Source of the DNA: Anaerolineaceae bacterium
GTDB taxonomy: Bacteria; Chloroflexota; Anaerolineae; Anaerolineales; Anaerolineaceae
Reading direction: 5' to 3'
Length of the DNA: 64,000 bases
Assembly (NCBI GenBank): GCA_002702705.1
Contig: PABH01000044.1
Location: forward strand, 60,636 to 124,635
The notes beneath the pieces were generated by a model, which made no database searches, was not told where the DNA came from, and saw only the letters and a list, made by a program, of their open reading frames with translations. Both the position numbers and the translations under genes were made by a program. Below are positions 33,565 through 43,065 of the stretch, piece after piece. The stretch's first letter is position 1. Every line of letters begins with the position of its first letter.

Positions 33565-35982
33565 TTAGTTGCGAATCTGGTATCTCAACAAGCGTAATGC
33601 GTTTATCACAACCAAGATCGTACTTCCCTCATGCGCCACCACCGCCCAACTGAGTTGTACCAATCCGGAGACCGAGGTGACTATCAATAGGGCAATGACT
33701 CCCAATGAAATGGCCAGGTTCTGTTTAATAATCATCCGACTGGCACGGCTTAAGCCTACAGCAAATGGCAGCTTACCCAAATCGTCAGCCATTAAGGCAA
33801 CATCCGCTGTTTCAAGAGCAACAGCTGTCCCCGCTCCTCCCATAGCAATTCCAACCGTAGCTGTTGCAAGCGCGGGCGCATCATTTACCCCGTCACCGAT
33901 CATGGCAACTGCCCCATACTCTTTTTGCAATCGTTGGATAGTTCCCAGCTTATCTTCTGGCAGCAAATCTGCTTCAATGTTGGTGACTCCAACTTCTTGT
34001 GCAATTTGTTGTGCTACTTTTTGATTATCTCCGGTGAGCATAATTAGGTGCTTCACGCCAACGTTTCGCAGCCGTGATAATACCGCGGCAACTCCAGGAC
34101 GTGCAACATCTGATAATCCCAAAACCCCAAGAAACATACCATCTCGGCTGACGGTCATTGTAGTCCGGCCTGTGTTTTCCAGCTGAGTCACTGTTTGCTG
34201 AATAGTTTTATCAATAACTTTTCCAGCTTTATCTTCAAATAGTTTGAGTGAGCCAATCCATACCGGCTGACCTTCCACTTGGCTGCGTACACCACGACCT
34301 GGAATATTCTCTAATCCATTCGCTAAAGGAAGGGTCAGATTTCGTTCTTTTGCTGCTCTCACAATCGCTAATGCTAATGGATGACTGGACTGCTGTTCAA
34401 CAGCCCCTGCCAAACGCAGGACATCATCTGGTTTTGACCCATTGAAGGGAATGACATCGGTAACCTGAAATTTGCCCTCTGTGAGGGTTCCAGTTTTGTC
34501 AAAGGCTATTGCGTTCAATCGCCCTAGATTTTCAAGATGGACTCCACCTTTTATTAACACGCCGTTGCGTGCTGCCTGTGCAATCCCGGCTAGCACTGTG
34601 GCTGGTGTACCGATAGCCAAAGCACAGGGTGAAGCCGCGACCAGAAGAAGCATGGCTCGATAAAAACTTTCGGAAAATGGCATCCAACCCACAATAGGTG
34701 GAATAACTGCAACGAGCACGACCAAAACTAATACAATTGGAACAAAACGGGCGGTAAATCGATCAGTGAACTGCTGTGTTGGGCTTTGCTGACCTTGCGC
34801 CTCTGATACCATTTTCATGACTCGGCTTAAAGTATTATCTTTTGCAAGCCGAGTGATTTTCACTTCCAGCGCAGCTTCCTGGTTAATTGTTCCGGTAAAA
34901 ACTTCATCACCAATGCTCTTCTGTACAGGGACAGATTCTCCAGTGATGGGGCTTTGATCGACGGCACTCTCACCCAGAGAAATTACCCCGTCCACCGGAA
35001 TACGGTCGCCAGGTCGGATGACAACCATGTCACCAATGATAAGTTGGTCAACTGGTTCTTCCATAATTTGGTCTCCACGCCGGACACGCGCTGTCTTGGG
35101 CATCAGTTCACCCAGAGCATTGATCGCATTACGAGCTCGACCCAAGGCGTAATGTTCACCGGCATGCCCTAATCCAAACAGAAAGAGCAGGAAGGCTCCT
35201 TCAGCCCAGGCTCCGAGAAAAGCTGCCCCTAATGCTGCCGCTAACATAAGTACATCCGTGTCAAACTTACCTCGGAGAAGGGCGGGGACAGCATGATGAG
35301 CTATATCGTAAGCGCTGGCGATATAAGAAAGAAGGAAAAGAATAAGCGCGAAGTTTGCCGACAGTCCCAGGAATTGCTCGCCAACCCAACCCACGAGAAG
35401 AAAAATGCCCCCAGCACCTATTAAGACCATTGCCCATCGTTCCTGTACCCAGTGAGGTAGAAAGGTTGGTGCGCTGCCATGGTCATGCTCGTGGTCATGC
35501 TCATGCGCTTCCCCTTCCTCTTTGACCATTGCTTGGGTTACAGGTCGAGCCCCTAAACGGCGCATGGTTCGTTTGATTGAGTCAAGAGAAAGGATTTTTG
35601 TATCAAAAGCGACAATAACCAGCCCTGATGCATAACTCACGCTGGCATGCAGCATCCCTTCCAGGTTTTCAAGTTCTTTGGTGATCATGGTGGCTGAATC
35701 AGCGCTATCAAGTCCACTAAAGGGAATCTGCTCGTGGTGATAACCATTGCGTAATTCCGATCCAGCCTCCTCAGCGATACGTTTGACCGCAGCCAAAGAA
35801 ATCAAGTTTGGATCATAATGAATGCATAGATCCATTGGATCATGATCCAAATGCAAGTGTGTTTGGAGAATACCTCTTTGGGCTTGCAAGCGGGTCTGCA
35901 ATCGCTCCACACAATGGTCACAAGCATCCTGGTTTTCTGGCAGCAACAAAGGCAGTGAGATTTCCACCGTTTTTTCTATCAT
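33565..35982 (-). CDS. Heavy-metal P-type ATPase (P1B), SPC type
   Basis: About 805 aa. Two N-terminal HMA-like domains (the first with CDHC at residues 21-24), a His-rich stretch EAHEHDHEHDHGS, eight membrane helices with the transport motif SPCALAIGTP, DKTGTLTEG phosphorylation site, GDGVNDAPALATA hinge and TGES. SPC marks P1B-4-like Co/Zn/Cd exporters. Start ATG 35982 with AAGGACAAACC upstream. The adjacent ArsR gene with an alpha-5 site probably controls it. Confidence 0.92.
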   Translation of the reverse strand: MIEKTVEISLPLLLPENQDACDHCVERLQTRLQAQRGILQTHLHLDHDPMDLCIHYDPNLISLAAVKRIAEEAGSELRNGYHHEQIPFSGLDSADSATMITKELENLEGMLHASVSYASGLVIVAFDTKILSLDSIKRTMRRLGARPVTQAMVKEEGEAHEHDHEHDHGSAPTFLPHWVQERWAMVLIGAGGIFLLVGWVGEQFLGLSANFALILFLLSYIASAYDIAHHAVPALLRGKFDTDVLMLAAALGAAFLGAWAEGAFLLFLFGLGHAGEHYALGRARNAINALGELMPKTARVRRGDQIMEEPVDQLIIGDMVVIRPGDRIPVDGVISLGESAVDQSPITGESVPVQKSIGDEVFTGTINQEAALEVKITRLAKDNTLSRVMKMVSEAQGQQSPTQQFTDRFTARFVPIVLVLVVLVAVIPPIVGWMPFSESFYRAMLLLVAASPCALAIGTPATVLAGIAQAARNGVLIKGGVHLENLGRLNAIAFDKTGTLTEGKFQVTDVIPFNGSKPDDVLRLAGAVEQQSSHPLALAIVRAAKERNLTLPLANGLENIPGRGVRSQVEGQPVWIGSLKLFEDKAGKVIDKTIQQTVTQLENTGRTTMTVSRDGMFLGVLGLSDVARPGVAAVLSRLRNVGVKHLIMLTGDNQKVAQQIAQEVGVTNIEADLLPEDKLGTIQRLQKEYGAVAMIGDGVNDAPALATATVGIAMGGAGTAVALETADVALMADDLGKLPFAVGLSRASRMIIKQNLAISLGVIALLIVTSVSGLVQLSWAVVAHEGSTILVVINALRLLRYQIRN

Positions 35983-36081
35983 TGGTTTGTCCTTAATAAA
36001 TCGTTCATATTGAAAATTGAAAGCATAAATAAAACCAGCCACGCAAATAAGCGCCTGTTCGTCACTTGATTGGGAGTTTTG

Positions 36082-36363
36082 TTATCGAATGGGAGGAGGT
36101 ACGAAAACTGAAAGTATTCTTGTTTGGGGGAATTGCCAACAGGTAGGTTCAATCTTTACAAGTAATGCAATGAGAAACATTGCAGGGATCACACCCGTAA
36201 AAATTCCGTAATGAATGGCTCCATTACACGAGCCTGAACTAATTCCCAAGATGTCTGAATGTCCAGGTTGTAAATCGTGGAGAAAATGAACACCAACGCT
36301 AAAAGTAATCAGTAGTAATAGAAGGATAATAACAAGATTGTGAGGTATTCGAATATTATTCAT
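36082..36363 (-). CDS. Small membrane protein of the metal efflux operon
   Basis: About 93 aa: ATG 36363 overlaps the ArsR stop codon region (co-translation); two membrane helices (LVIILLLLLITFSVGVHFL and GIFTGVIPAMFLIALLV) with a His at the end of the first (VHFLHDLQPGHSD). No family recognised. Lies between arsR and the ATPase gene. Confidence 0.65.
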   Translation of the reverse strand: MNNIRIPHNLVIILLLLLITFSVGVHFLHDLQPGHSDILGISSGSCNGAIHYGIFTGVIPAMFLIALLVKIEPTCWQFPQTRILSVFVPPPIR

Positions 36364-36667
36364 GGCAGACGTGGTCCAGACCACGTTTGAACAACTCGCT
36401 GATATGTTCATCGTCTAAGGAGACAAATACCTGCCTGCCTTTTTTCCTTGCGCGTATTACGCGCTTGTCGCGCAAACCCCGGAGTTGATGTGAAATAGCG
36501 GATTTACTCAATCCCATGGCTTGGACGAGATCACCAACATTTACCTCACTGGCAACCAGTGCCGAAATGATCCTTACACGAGTTGGATCGCTCAAAGACT
36601 CAAATAGGCTGGCTACTCGTTCTGCTGTTTGTTCATCCACGCTGGTAATATCACAATTATCTATCAT
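36356..36667 (-). CDS. ArsR/SmtB repressor with alpha-5 zinc site
   Basis: 103 aa winged-helix protein (ASLFESLSDPTRVRIISALV, LVQAMGLSKSAISHQLRGL). The C-terminal helix carries DDEHISELFKRGLDHVCHE: Asp-x-His, then ten residues, then His-x2-His, the alpha-5 metal site of SmtB/CzrA that responds to Zn. It represses metal-efflux transcription until zinc or cobalt binds. Upstream lies an inverted TTGA...TCAA element (36681-36696). Confidence 0.9.
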   Translation of the reverse strand: MIDNCDITSVDEQTAERVASLFESLSDPTRVRIISALVASEVNVGDLVQAMGLSKSAISHQLRGLRDKRVIRARKKGRQVFVSLDDEHISELFKRGLDHVCHE

Positions 36668-36680
36668 AAGAATCTTATTA

Positions 36681-36696
36681 TTGAATGGTTGCTCAA
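36681..36696 (-). promoter_or_regulatory. Putative ArsR operator
   Basis: TTGAATGGTTGCTCAA has inverted half-sites TTGA/TCAA and lies 14 bp upstream of the minus-strand arsR start. The position fits autorepression. Confidence 0.45.
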
Positions 36697-36795
36697 CTAT
36701 TGTTTAGTTTATTACAAAAAGGACTGAATGTCAAGTATAGATATTGAGGTGTAAAAAAATACCAAAGCCCATGTTATCAATACTTCCAACTGTTC

Positions 36796-36844
36796 TTGAC
36801 AAATTCAAACATTTCGAATAATATATCATCATATTATGATATAT
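36796..36844 (+). promoter_or_regulatory. Promoter with 9-bp palindromic operator for CmtR-like gene
   Basis: TTGACA (36796-36801), 17-bp spacer, TAATAT (36819-36824). A perfect inverted repeat ATATATCAT-6 nt-ATGATATAT (36821-36844) overlaps the -10 and start region, the place where an ArsR-family dimer would block polymerase. Confidence 0.7.
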
Positions 36845-36870
36845 AAATATAAGATATCAGGAGTCTTGGA

Positions 36871-37233
36871 ATGCTAAATGTTACGAACGTAGGAGAAGGA
36901 GTTCGGTTGCAGGCAAAGCTGTTTCGTGGTTTTGGCGACCCGGCGCGACTGAACATCTTGCAAGCGCTGCGCAACGGCCCAGTGACGGTGACTGAAATTG
37001 TGGACGCAACAGGTATGAGCCAGTCCAATACATCCAATCATCTGCGCTGCTTGCGCGAATGCGGTCTGGTTACCGCTGAACAACGGGGCAAGTTCGCTCT
37101 GTATCGCCTGAGTGATGACAGGGTGGGAGATCTGTTAGCAATCGGCGAATCCTTGTTGGCCGATGTCGCCCGGGGTGTCTATGAATGCACCCGCTACAAC
37201 CTCCCACAGGGTCGAAGCCAGGAACAAAAGTAA
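36871..37233 (+). CDS. CmtR-like ArsR-family Cd/Pb sensor
   Basis: 120 aa winged helix (LFRGFGDPARLNILQALRNG, SQSNTSNHLRCLRECGLV). Two cysteines four residues apart in the recognition-helix region (RCLREC) and one in the C-terminal tail (VYECTRY) correspond to Cys57, Cys61 and Cys102 of mycobacterial CmtR, the Cd/Pb sensor. A strong palindrome overlaps its promoter. Heads an operon with lspA, a methyltransferase, DUF302 and a P-type ATPase. Confidence 0.88.
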   Translation: MLNVTNVGEGVRLQAKLFRGFGDPARLNILQALRNGPVTVTEIVDATGMSQSNTSNHLRCLRECGLVTAEQRGKFALYRLSDDRVGDLLAIGESLLADVARGVYECTRYNLPQGRSQEQK

Positions 37234-37716
37234 ATGAAAACAGGTCTGCGGATCTTCATTCCCTTTCTGATTGCTCTTCTTCTTGATGGGCTGACCAAGG
37301 CTTGGGCCGAACAGGCATTATCTTCACCCATACCCATCCTCGGTAATTTTTCCCGTCTGACCCTTGGTTACAACACAGGCGTAGCATTCGGGCTTTTTGC
37401 GAACGGCGGGATATTCCCGCTGATCGTCACAGGCGTCATCATTTCGGTTCTGGCAGCATGGCTCGTTTATGCGATTCGGTCCGGTGATCTTTCCTCTGTC
37501 GCAGTATGGCCGGTAGGTTTGATCCTCGGCGGTGCGGTAGGGAATTTCGCCGACCGCATGGTGGATGGAAGGGTGACGGATTTCCTCGATTTTGGATTGG
37601 GTACGGCACGTTGGCCGACTTTCAACCTGGCGGATAGTTTTATCGTGGTTGGTGCCCTTTTACTTTTACTCATTATTCCGAAGGTTAAATCCGATGAAAA
37701 GGAGCAGACGGCATGA
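37234..37716 (+). CDS. lspA: Lipoprotein signal peptidase (LspA)
   Basis: 160 aa, four membrane helices. Catalytic Asp residues in GGAVGNFADRMVDGRVTDFLDF and FNLADSFIVVG, plus the NTGVAFG motif. It cleaves signal peptides of prolipoproteins. lspA copies are frequent in cad/pbr metal operons of plasmids. The ATG follows the CmtR-like stop with no spacer; overlaps the next gene by 4 bp. Higher GC than the left part of the window. Confidence 0.92.
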   Translation: MKTGLRIFIPFLIALLLDGLTKAWAEQALSSPIPILGNFSRLTLGYNTGVAFGLFANGGIFPLIVTGVIISVLAAWLVYAIRSGDLSSVAVWPVGLILGGAVGNFADRMVDGRVTDFLDFGLGTARWPTFNLADSFIVVGALLLLLIIPKVKSDEKEQTA

Positions 37717-38342
37717 AAGCTCTGAAGGTGCTTGTGAAATCTTTGCTGATCCTGGTTAGTATTGGCCTGATCTGGCGTTGGCTGAGTCGCAATCGCTCTT
37801 TACCCTGCCCGACCTGGTTGGCGAGTTTACTGGACAGCCGCTGGTCGGATAGGCTGCTTGGCACGCAGATAACCCTTGATCGCATTGGACTTCGGCCAGG
37901 TCAATGTGTATTAGAGATCGGCCCAGGCCCGGGTCGATTGCTGATACCTGCCGCAACGCGCGTGCTGCCCGGCGGCGAAGTCTTTGGGCTGGATATCCAG
38001 TCGGGGATGATTGAGCGGCTCAAAGCGCGTTCGGTGCAAGCCGGCGTATCGAATTTGACGACAATTGTGGGTGATGCGACTCAGCCGAACTTCCCACCGG
38101 AGAATTTTGATGTGATCTTCTTTTGCACTGTGCTGGGTGAAATCCCGGGTCGGGCAGCAGCGCTGCGCCAGTGCTACGCCGCTCTCAAGCCGGGTGGTTT
38201 GCTTTCGATCACAGAAATGTTTCCCGACCCGCACTACCAATCCTGCGCGCCCTTGCGGCAAATGGCTGAGGCAGAAGGATTTCGCCTGCAAATTACGCAC
38301 GGTCCCTGGTATTTTTTCACTGCGAACTTCATAAAAGCGTAA
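37713..38342 (+). CDS. Class I SAM-dependent methyltransferase
   Basis: 209 aa. A hydrophobic N terminus (possible membrane anchor), then a Rossmann methyltransferase: motif I VLEIGPGPGRLLIPAA, VFGLDIQ (post I), VIFFCTVLGEIP and LKPGGLLSI. Substrate unknown; similar genes lie in metal-resistance operons where methylation of arsenic/mercury or lipid is proposed but not shown here. GGAG upstream; overlaps lspA. Confidence 0.8.
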   Translation: MKALKVLVKSLLILVSIGLIWRWLSRNRSLPCPTWLASLLDSRWSDRLLGTQITLDRIGLRPGQCVLEIGPGPGRLLIPAATRVLPGGEVFGLDIQSGMIERLKARSVQAGVSNLTTIVGDATQPNFPPENFDVIFFCTVLGEIPGRAAALRQCYAALKPGGLLSITEMFPDPHYQSCAPLRQMAEAEGFRLQITHGPWYFFTANFIKA

Positions 38343-38762
38343 AGGAGAGTCGCAATGGTTACTATAGGACGCTGTACGATGAGTTGGCTGGCTATCGATA
38401 GTATCCCAGGCCAAGATCGGATTCGCTTGATCCCAGGAATTTGGTGAGACACGACTAAAGGAGTGATGATGACACGGACAGCTTGTGGTGGGCGTTGCTT
38501 TCCAAAATTACTCGATTGCTCTCCGAACCCAAACTCGGCCACGTCACCGATGAACGTGCCGCAGATCCACCAACGCAGGCTACGGCGGCAAGAACCGCGA
38601 TGACATTCCGCTTAGGTAAATGGGTGAAATTTATGAATGCTGAACCGACACTTTGAAAAGAGCACTCGAGCGACAGCGACCGCGCACAAGCAATAAGCAC
38701 TAAATTGTGGCTGATTTAATCATGTCGTTCGAAAAACGAGACTTTATGAGGAGAAAAGAATC
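38343..38762 (+). other. 420-bp intergenic stretch with two very short frames
   Basis: Two short open frames, 38355-38447 (30 codons) and one starting ATGATG near 38466, have good ribosome sites (AAAGGAG) but no recognisable product; a third overlapping frame reads DERAADPPTQATAARTAMTF. I cannot decide whether they are coding. They may be relics of a small gene between the methyltransferase and DUF302 genes. Confidence 0.35.
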
Positions 38763-39149
38763 ATGGAAAATTTTGATTACACAGTGGAAACCACCAAAAG
38801 CGTGGACGAAGCAGTCGCCGCCATCGAGGCCAAAGCACAAGAAAAAGGCTTTCGAGTGCTGCACGTTCACGATGTTCAGGCAACGCTCGCCGCGAAGGGC
38901 TTTGAAACCGAACCGATGAAGATCGTCGAGGTGTGCAACGCCAAATTCGCCAGCCAGGTGCTGGTGAAAGACAAGAAAATATCGCTGATGCTGCCATGCC
39001 CGATCAGTGTTTTTGTAGAGGCAGGTAAGACTTATATCAGCGCCCTCAAGCCACGGGTTTTGTCCGATTATTATCCGGACATAGGCATCGATGAGATTGC
39101 CGTAGAGGTTGAAAAAGTGATCATCAGTCTGGTTGACGAAACCAGATAA
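38763..39149 (+). CDS. DUF302 protein
   Basis: 128 aa. The DUF302 pattern is seen: FDYTVETTKSVDEAVAAIEAKAQEKGF, FRVLHVHDVQATLAAKGF and IVEVCNAKFASQVLVKD with LMLPCPISVFVE. GGAG about 12 bp upstream of the ATG. Commonly found in metal and redox operons; its function is unknown. Co-transcribed with the following P-type ATPase (21-bp gap). Confidence 0.88.
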   Translation: MENFDYTVETTKSVDEAVAAIEAKAQEKGFRVLHVHDVQATLAAKGFETEPMKIVEVCNAKFASQVLVKDKKISLMLPCPISVFVEAGKTYISALKPRVLSDYYPDIGIDEIAVEVEKVIISLVDETR

Positions 39150-39170
39150 TTTACATTGAATGGAGAACCT

Positions 39171-41297
39171 ATGGAATCGACAAAAATTGAAGTACGGGTC
39201 AGTAATTTGGACTGCGAACATGATGCAGCCAACATCGAACGAGGATTGGAAGGCTTTGCAGGCCTGGTAGGTTTGAAGGTCTATCCGAAATCTGCCAAAG
39301 TCGCTTTGACTTTTAATCCCGACCAAACCAATCCGGGCGCATTGAAACAAAAACTGGAGACACTGGGTTTCCCACCCCAAAAAGGGATGGAAATGGCCGA
39401 ACAGCCCAAACCCTGGAAGAACCCCAAAGTGTTGACCGCGTTTGCTTCAGGTGTTTTGCTTCTGGTCGGTTGGCTCATCGGTCTGGCCGGCGCGCCGGCG
39501 CTTATCTCGACGATTATATTTATTGCCGCCATCTTGATCGGTGGCTATTACTTTGGCCGCGAGGCTATCGAAGAATTGATCTTCGAGCGTCGGATCGGCA
39601 TCGAGTTATTGATGAGCGTTGCTGCAGTGGTTGCTTCCGTGATGGGCGAGACGTTGGAGGGTGCTATGCTGGTCTTCCTCTACTCCATCAGCGAAGCTGC
39701 GGAAGGCTATACCGAGGAGAAAACGCGCGCCGCAATCAAGGCTTTGATGAACCTGGCGCCCAAGGTAGCGTTGGTCCGCCGGAACGGTCGCGAGCAGGAA
39801 ATCCCGGTTGAAGAACTGGTGGTCGGGGACGTGTTCATCGTCATGCCAGGCCAATCCATGGCTACCGATGGTGAAGTGCTGGTTGGATCCTCCAGCGTAA
39901 ACCAGGCCCCGGTGACAGGTGAAAGCGTTCCGGTAGAAAAGCAAGTGGGCAATCCGGTCTTTGCTGGCAGCATCAACGGCGAAGGCGCGCTGGAAATCCG
40001 CGCCACCAAAACCTTTGCCGATAACACCATCGCCCGCATTATCACCATGGTCGAAGAAGCCCAGGAAAAGAAAGGCAAAAGCCAGCGCTTTATCGAGCGC
40101 TTCGGCGTCCGCTACAGCCCCATCGTTTTGCTCGTCGGCATCCTCATTGCGCTTGTTCCGCCGCTATTTTTTGGCGCTGACTGGGTGATGTGGATTACCC
40201 GTGCAACGGTCTTCATTGTTGCCGCGGCACCCTGCGCACTGGTCATTTCCATCCCGATTACCCTGGTGGCCTCGCTGGGCACCGGCGCGCGCAATGGCGT
40301 GCTGATCAAAGGTGGAGTCTATGTGGAGGAACTGGCGAAGGTGAAAGTCGTAGCAATGGATAAAACCGGCACCCTGACCCGCGGCGAGCCGGAAGTGACC
40401 GACATCATCTTGATCCATCAGGATCCGGATCAGCTGGCGAATTCAAAGCAGGAATTTTTAGCGGCGGCAGCCGGGATTGAACGGCGTAGCGGCCACCCTC
40501 TGGCACAGGCGATCGTCCGGTACGTAGAAGCGCAAGGCATTCAACCCATCGAGCTGACCGAATTTCGCTCCATGACCGGGGCAGGAGCTTCCGCCTGTCT
40601 GGATGGGCGCACGATCTACGTGGGCAGCCCGGACCTGTTTCACTCCAAGCTTGGCGTCTCATTGGAGCATGAATGGGGAGACATCAATCATCTCCAGGGC
40701 GAAGGGAAAACCGTGGTGTTGTTGGGCGATGAACAAGCACCCTGGGGAATGATTGCCATCCGTGACAATATTCGACCCAATGCCCAAAAGGCGATCGATG
40801 CCCTGCACGCCGCCGGAATTGACAAAGTGGTGATGCTGACCGGCGACAATGAGCGCACCGCCCAGGCAATTGCGAAGGAATTGGGGATCGATGAGGTATA
40901 TGCAGACTTAAAACCGGAGGATAAGGCGATCAAGGTCCGTGAGCTGACCTCCCGTTATGGGCACGTGGCCATGGTCGGAGATGGAGTCAACGATGCCCCT
41001 GCGTTGGCTGAAGCAACCGTGGGTGTCGCCATGGGAGCAGCGGGAACGGATGTAGCCCTGGAAACCGCTGATGTAGCCCTGATGGCCGACGACCTGGAGA
41101 AACTGGCCTATGCTCTGCGCCTGGCAAAGCGAAATCAATCTGTCGTCAATCAGAACCTGGCCCTTTCTGCGATTGTCATTAGTGTATTGATCATCGGTGC
41201 AGTGGGTGGCTGGTTCACCTTGCCGATCGCCGTACTGGCGCACGAGATCAGCGAATTTGTGGTTATCGGTAGCGGGCTGCGTATGCTGCGATCGTAA
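39171..41297 (+). CDS. Cd/Zn/Pb-type P1B ATPase with atypical metal motifs
   Basis: About 708 aa. An HMA-like N-terminal domain lacks the usual CxxC (NLDCEHDAANIERG has one Cys). Eight membrane helices; the transmembrane transport motif is APC (VAAAPCALVISIP) rather than the CPC of CadA/ZntA. DKTGTLTRG, TGES, and GDGVNDAPALAEA are conserved. Start ATG 39171 (GGAG upstream) rather than 39156. Downstream of a CmtR-like sensor, so cadmium or lead is a plausible cargo; the motif variation makes specificity uncertain. Confidence 0.88.
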   Translation: MESTKIEVRVSNLDCEHDAANIERGLEGFAGLVGLKVYPKSAKVALTFNPDQTNPGALKQKLETLGFPPQKGMEMAEQPKPWKNPKVLTAFASGVLLLVGWLIGLAGAPALISTIIFIAAILIGGYYFGREAIEELIFERRIGIELLMSVAAVVASVMGETLEGAMLVFLYSISEAAEGYTEEKTRAAIKALMNLAPKVALVRRNGREQEIPVEELVVGDVFIVMPGQSMATDGEVLVGSSSVNQAPVTGESVPVEKQVGNPVFAGSINGEGALEIRATKTFADNTIARIITMVEEAQEKKGKSQRFIERFGVRYSPIVLLVGILIALVPPLFFGADWVMWITRATVFIVAAAPCALVISIPITLVASLGTGARNGVLIKGGVYVEELAKVKVVAMDKTGTLTRGEPEVTDIILIHQDPDQLANSKQEFLAAAAGIERRSGHPLAQAIVRYVEAQGIQPIELTEFRSMTGAGASACLDGRTIYVGSPDLFHSKLGVSLEHEWGDINHLQGEGKTVVLLGDEQAPWGMIAIRDNIRPNAQKAIDALHAAGIDKVVMLTGDNERTAQAIAKELGIDEVYADLKPEDKAIKVRELTSRYGHVAMVGDGVNDAPALAEATVGVAMGAAGTDVALETADVALMADDLEKLAYALRLAKRNQSVVNQNLALSAIVISVLIIGAVGGWFTLPIAVLAHEISEFVVIGSGLRMLRS

Positions 41298-41316
41298 TTT
41301 CTTACGATAGTCTCCC

Positions 41317-41346
41317 TCCAGCAGGGGGTTGGCCCCCTGCCGGAGG
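41317..41346 (+). terminator. GC-rich hairpin before nadE
   Basis: CTCC-A-GCAGGGGG (41317-41329), loop TTGG, CCCCCTGC-C-GGAG (41334-41346). No U-run follows. The GGAG of the 3' strand is close to the nadE ribosome site, so besides ending the ATPase transcript it might influence nadE translation. Confidence 0.5.
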
Positions 41347-41359
41347 AGAAAGGGATTTC

Positions 41360-42325
41360 ATGGGAGAAGAGATGCTCAGCATTAAGGAGGGGCTACACTT
41401 TGACGTTTCCCGGGCTGCGAATGAAATTGAGCAGTTCATTCGCAGTGAAGTTAATCGTTTGGGCAAACGAGGTGTTGTCCTGGGATTATGCGGCGGCCTG
41501 GATTCGTCGACCTGCGCAATTCTGTGCGTTCGCGCCCTGGGAAGATCACGTGTGTTGACTTTGCTGCTCCCTGAGCGAGATACCAACATGCAAAATATGG
41601 CAGACGCCAGGTTGGTAGCTCAAATGCTCGATCTGCAGCCGATCCATATCGATATTTCACCTCTATTAGCGACGATTGGCGTGTATAACCTGGTTTCTGG
41701 TGAACAAGCTGGCAATCGCCCCATGATTGAAAGCGGTATTCGCTGGATTAACCATTTATCATCTGCCCCTTCTGCTTTTAGCGAAGGAATGGCAATGCTT
41801 TACAATATCAAGGCTAATCTCTGGCTACGCCTGGTTCGCCGGCTGCTCTGGAGACCATTAGGACGCATCCATGCTTTTGCGATCACAAAAGTGCGCCAGC
41901 GCATGGTTACGCTGTACTTCCACGCCATGCTAAACAATTGTTTGGTGGTTGGCACCACCGACCGGTCGGAGTGGAGCGTCGGCTTCTATGATCCATATGG
42001 CGATGGCGCAAGTGATGTTCAGCTACTTCGCCATTTATACAAGACGCAGATCCGAGAACTGGCAAAACACCTGGGTGTGCCTGAAAAGATCCTCAATAAG
42101 CCCTCTTCTGGCGATTTGGCAGCCGGGTTACCGAACGAAAGCGCGATCGGGTTGACCTATGAACAACTGGACTCGATTCTATGGGGGCTTGACCATAGCC
42201 TGACCGAGAAAGAGATCGTGGTTCAAACCAGGGTTGCACCTGCTGCTATAGCTGCTGTTCAAAAAGCGATGTCGATTGCCCGTTTGCGCGAGAGATTGCC
42301 TTCTATGCTGCCCTTATTGCCTTGA
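41360..42325 (+). CDS. nadE: NAD synthetase (NadE), ammonia-type
   Basis: 321 aa without the N-terminal glutaminase domain. PP-loop GLCGGLDSSTC (first Ser of SGGxDSS replaced by Cys), LLLPERDTN, GTTDRSEWSVGFYDPYGDGASD, LPNESAIGLTYEQLD. It makes NAD from deamido-NAD. Longer than the usual 270 aa. A second M at 41372 is in frame. Why it sits in a metal island is unknown. Confidence 0.88.
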   Translation: MGEEMLSIKEGLHFDVSRAANEIEQFIRSEVNRLGKRGVVLGLCGGLDSSTCAILCVRALGRSRVLTLLLPERDTNMQNMADARLVAQMLDLQPIHIDISPLLATIGVYNLVSGEQAGNRPMIESGIRWINHLSSAPSAFSEGMAMLYNIKANLWLRLVRRLLWRPLGRIHAFAITKVRQRMVTLYFHAMLNNCLVVGTTDRSEWSVGFYDPYGDGASDVQLLRHLYKTQIRELAKHLGVPEKILNKPSSGDLAAGLPNESAIGLTYEQLDSILWGLDHSLTEKEIVVQTRVAPAAIAAVQKAMSIARLRERLPSMLPLLP

Positions 42326-42347
42326 TGGATATGAATTGGGCGCTTGC

Positions 42348-43016
42348 ATGAATAAACCTTTGAAGCGAAAGATCCGCCTATTTATCATCTGCTCTCAGCT
42401 GTTGGCGCGAGAAGGATTGATCCTTCTTACCCAGCAGGATGAAGATATAAAGGTCATCGGAGATGCCGCCGATGATGAAGCTGGCGTAACTGGCATTGAC
42501 ACGCTGCAACCCGACGTGGTAATTGTCGCGGACGGTTGGGGCGGAGAAGATTGTTCCTGCGCGGATACCGTCAAGAAAATCAAGGCGTATCATCCTCATA
42601 TCCCAATCCTGGTGGTTTCTCCCCACGTGGAAAATGCACGTGTACAAATGGCTCTCGCGGCAGGCGCGAACGGCTATTTACCAATGGGGATTGACATAGA
42701 TGAGCTGGTCCGGGTTCTCTACACGGTCAATCGTGGAGAGCTGACCCTTCACCCCTCCTTGTTGCCTGCAATTCTTCAACAGTTAGAAGCCGAAACTGGC
42801 GGTAAATCGACTGCAACCAACCCGGATGATCTGACGAAGCGAGAGAGTGACATCTTGTCCGCCCTTTCTCGCGGTTTGACCGATCGCGAGATTGCCCAGC
42901 AGCTGTCTATCAGCGTCCGTACGGTGCAATCTCACCTGGCCCACATCTATGAAAAGCTCCACGTTCACAGCCGGACCGAGGCAGCCTTAATTGCCGTGCA
43001 ACATAAGCATGAATAA
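42348..43016 (+). CDS. NarL/FixJ-type response regulator
   Basis: About 222 aa. Receiver domain with degenerate acidic pocket (RLFIICSQLLAREGL, then VVIVADGWGGEDC where the phospho-Asp D follows VVIVA) and HPHIPILVV; C-terminal LuxR HTH (LTKRESDILSALSRGLTDREIAQQLSISVRTVQSHLAHIYEKL). Start ATG 42348; an earlier frame start lies inside nadE. No histidine kinase is adjacent. Ends before the 43066-43089 terminator. Confidence 0.85.
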   Translation: MNKPLKRKIRLFIICSQLLAREGLILLTQQDEDIKVIGDAADDEAGVTGIDTLQPDVVIVADGWGGEDCSCADTVKKIKAYHPHIPILVVSPHVENARVQMALAAGANGYLPMGIDIDELVRVLYTVNRGELTLHPSLLPAILQQLEAETGGKSTATNPDDLTKRESDILSALSRGLTDREIAQQLSISVRTVQSHLAHIYEKLHVHSRTEAALIAVQHKHE

Positions 43017-43065
43017 ATTTCCCTGATCCTAATTGTTTATCCGCCTTATCCGTAAGCCTACTGAT

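Noticed and set aside
38234..38542. Minus-strand frame spanning the end of the methyltransferase gene and the gap after it
   Set aside because: It is a shadow of coding sequence on the plus strand; no domain and no ribosome site.
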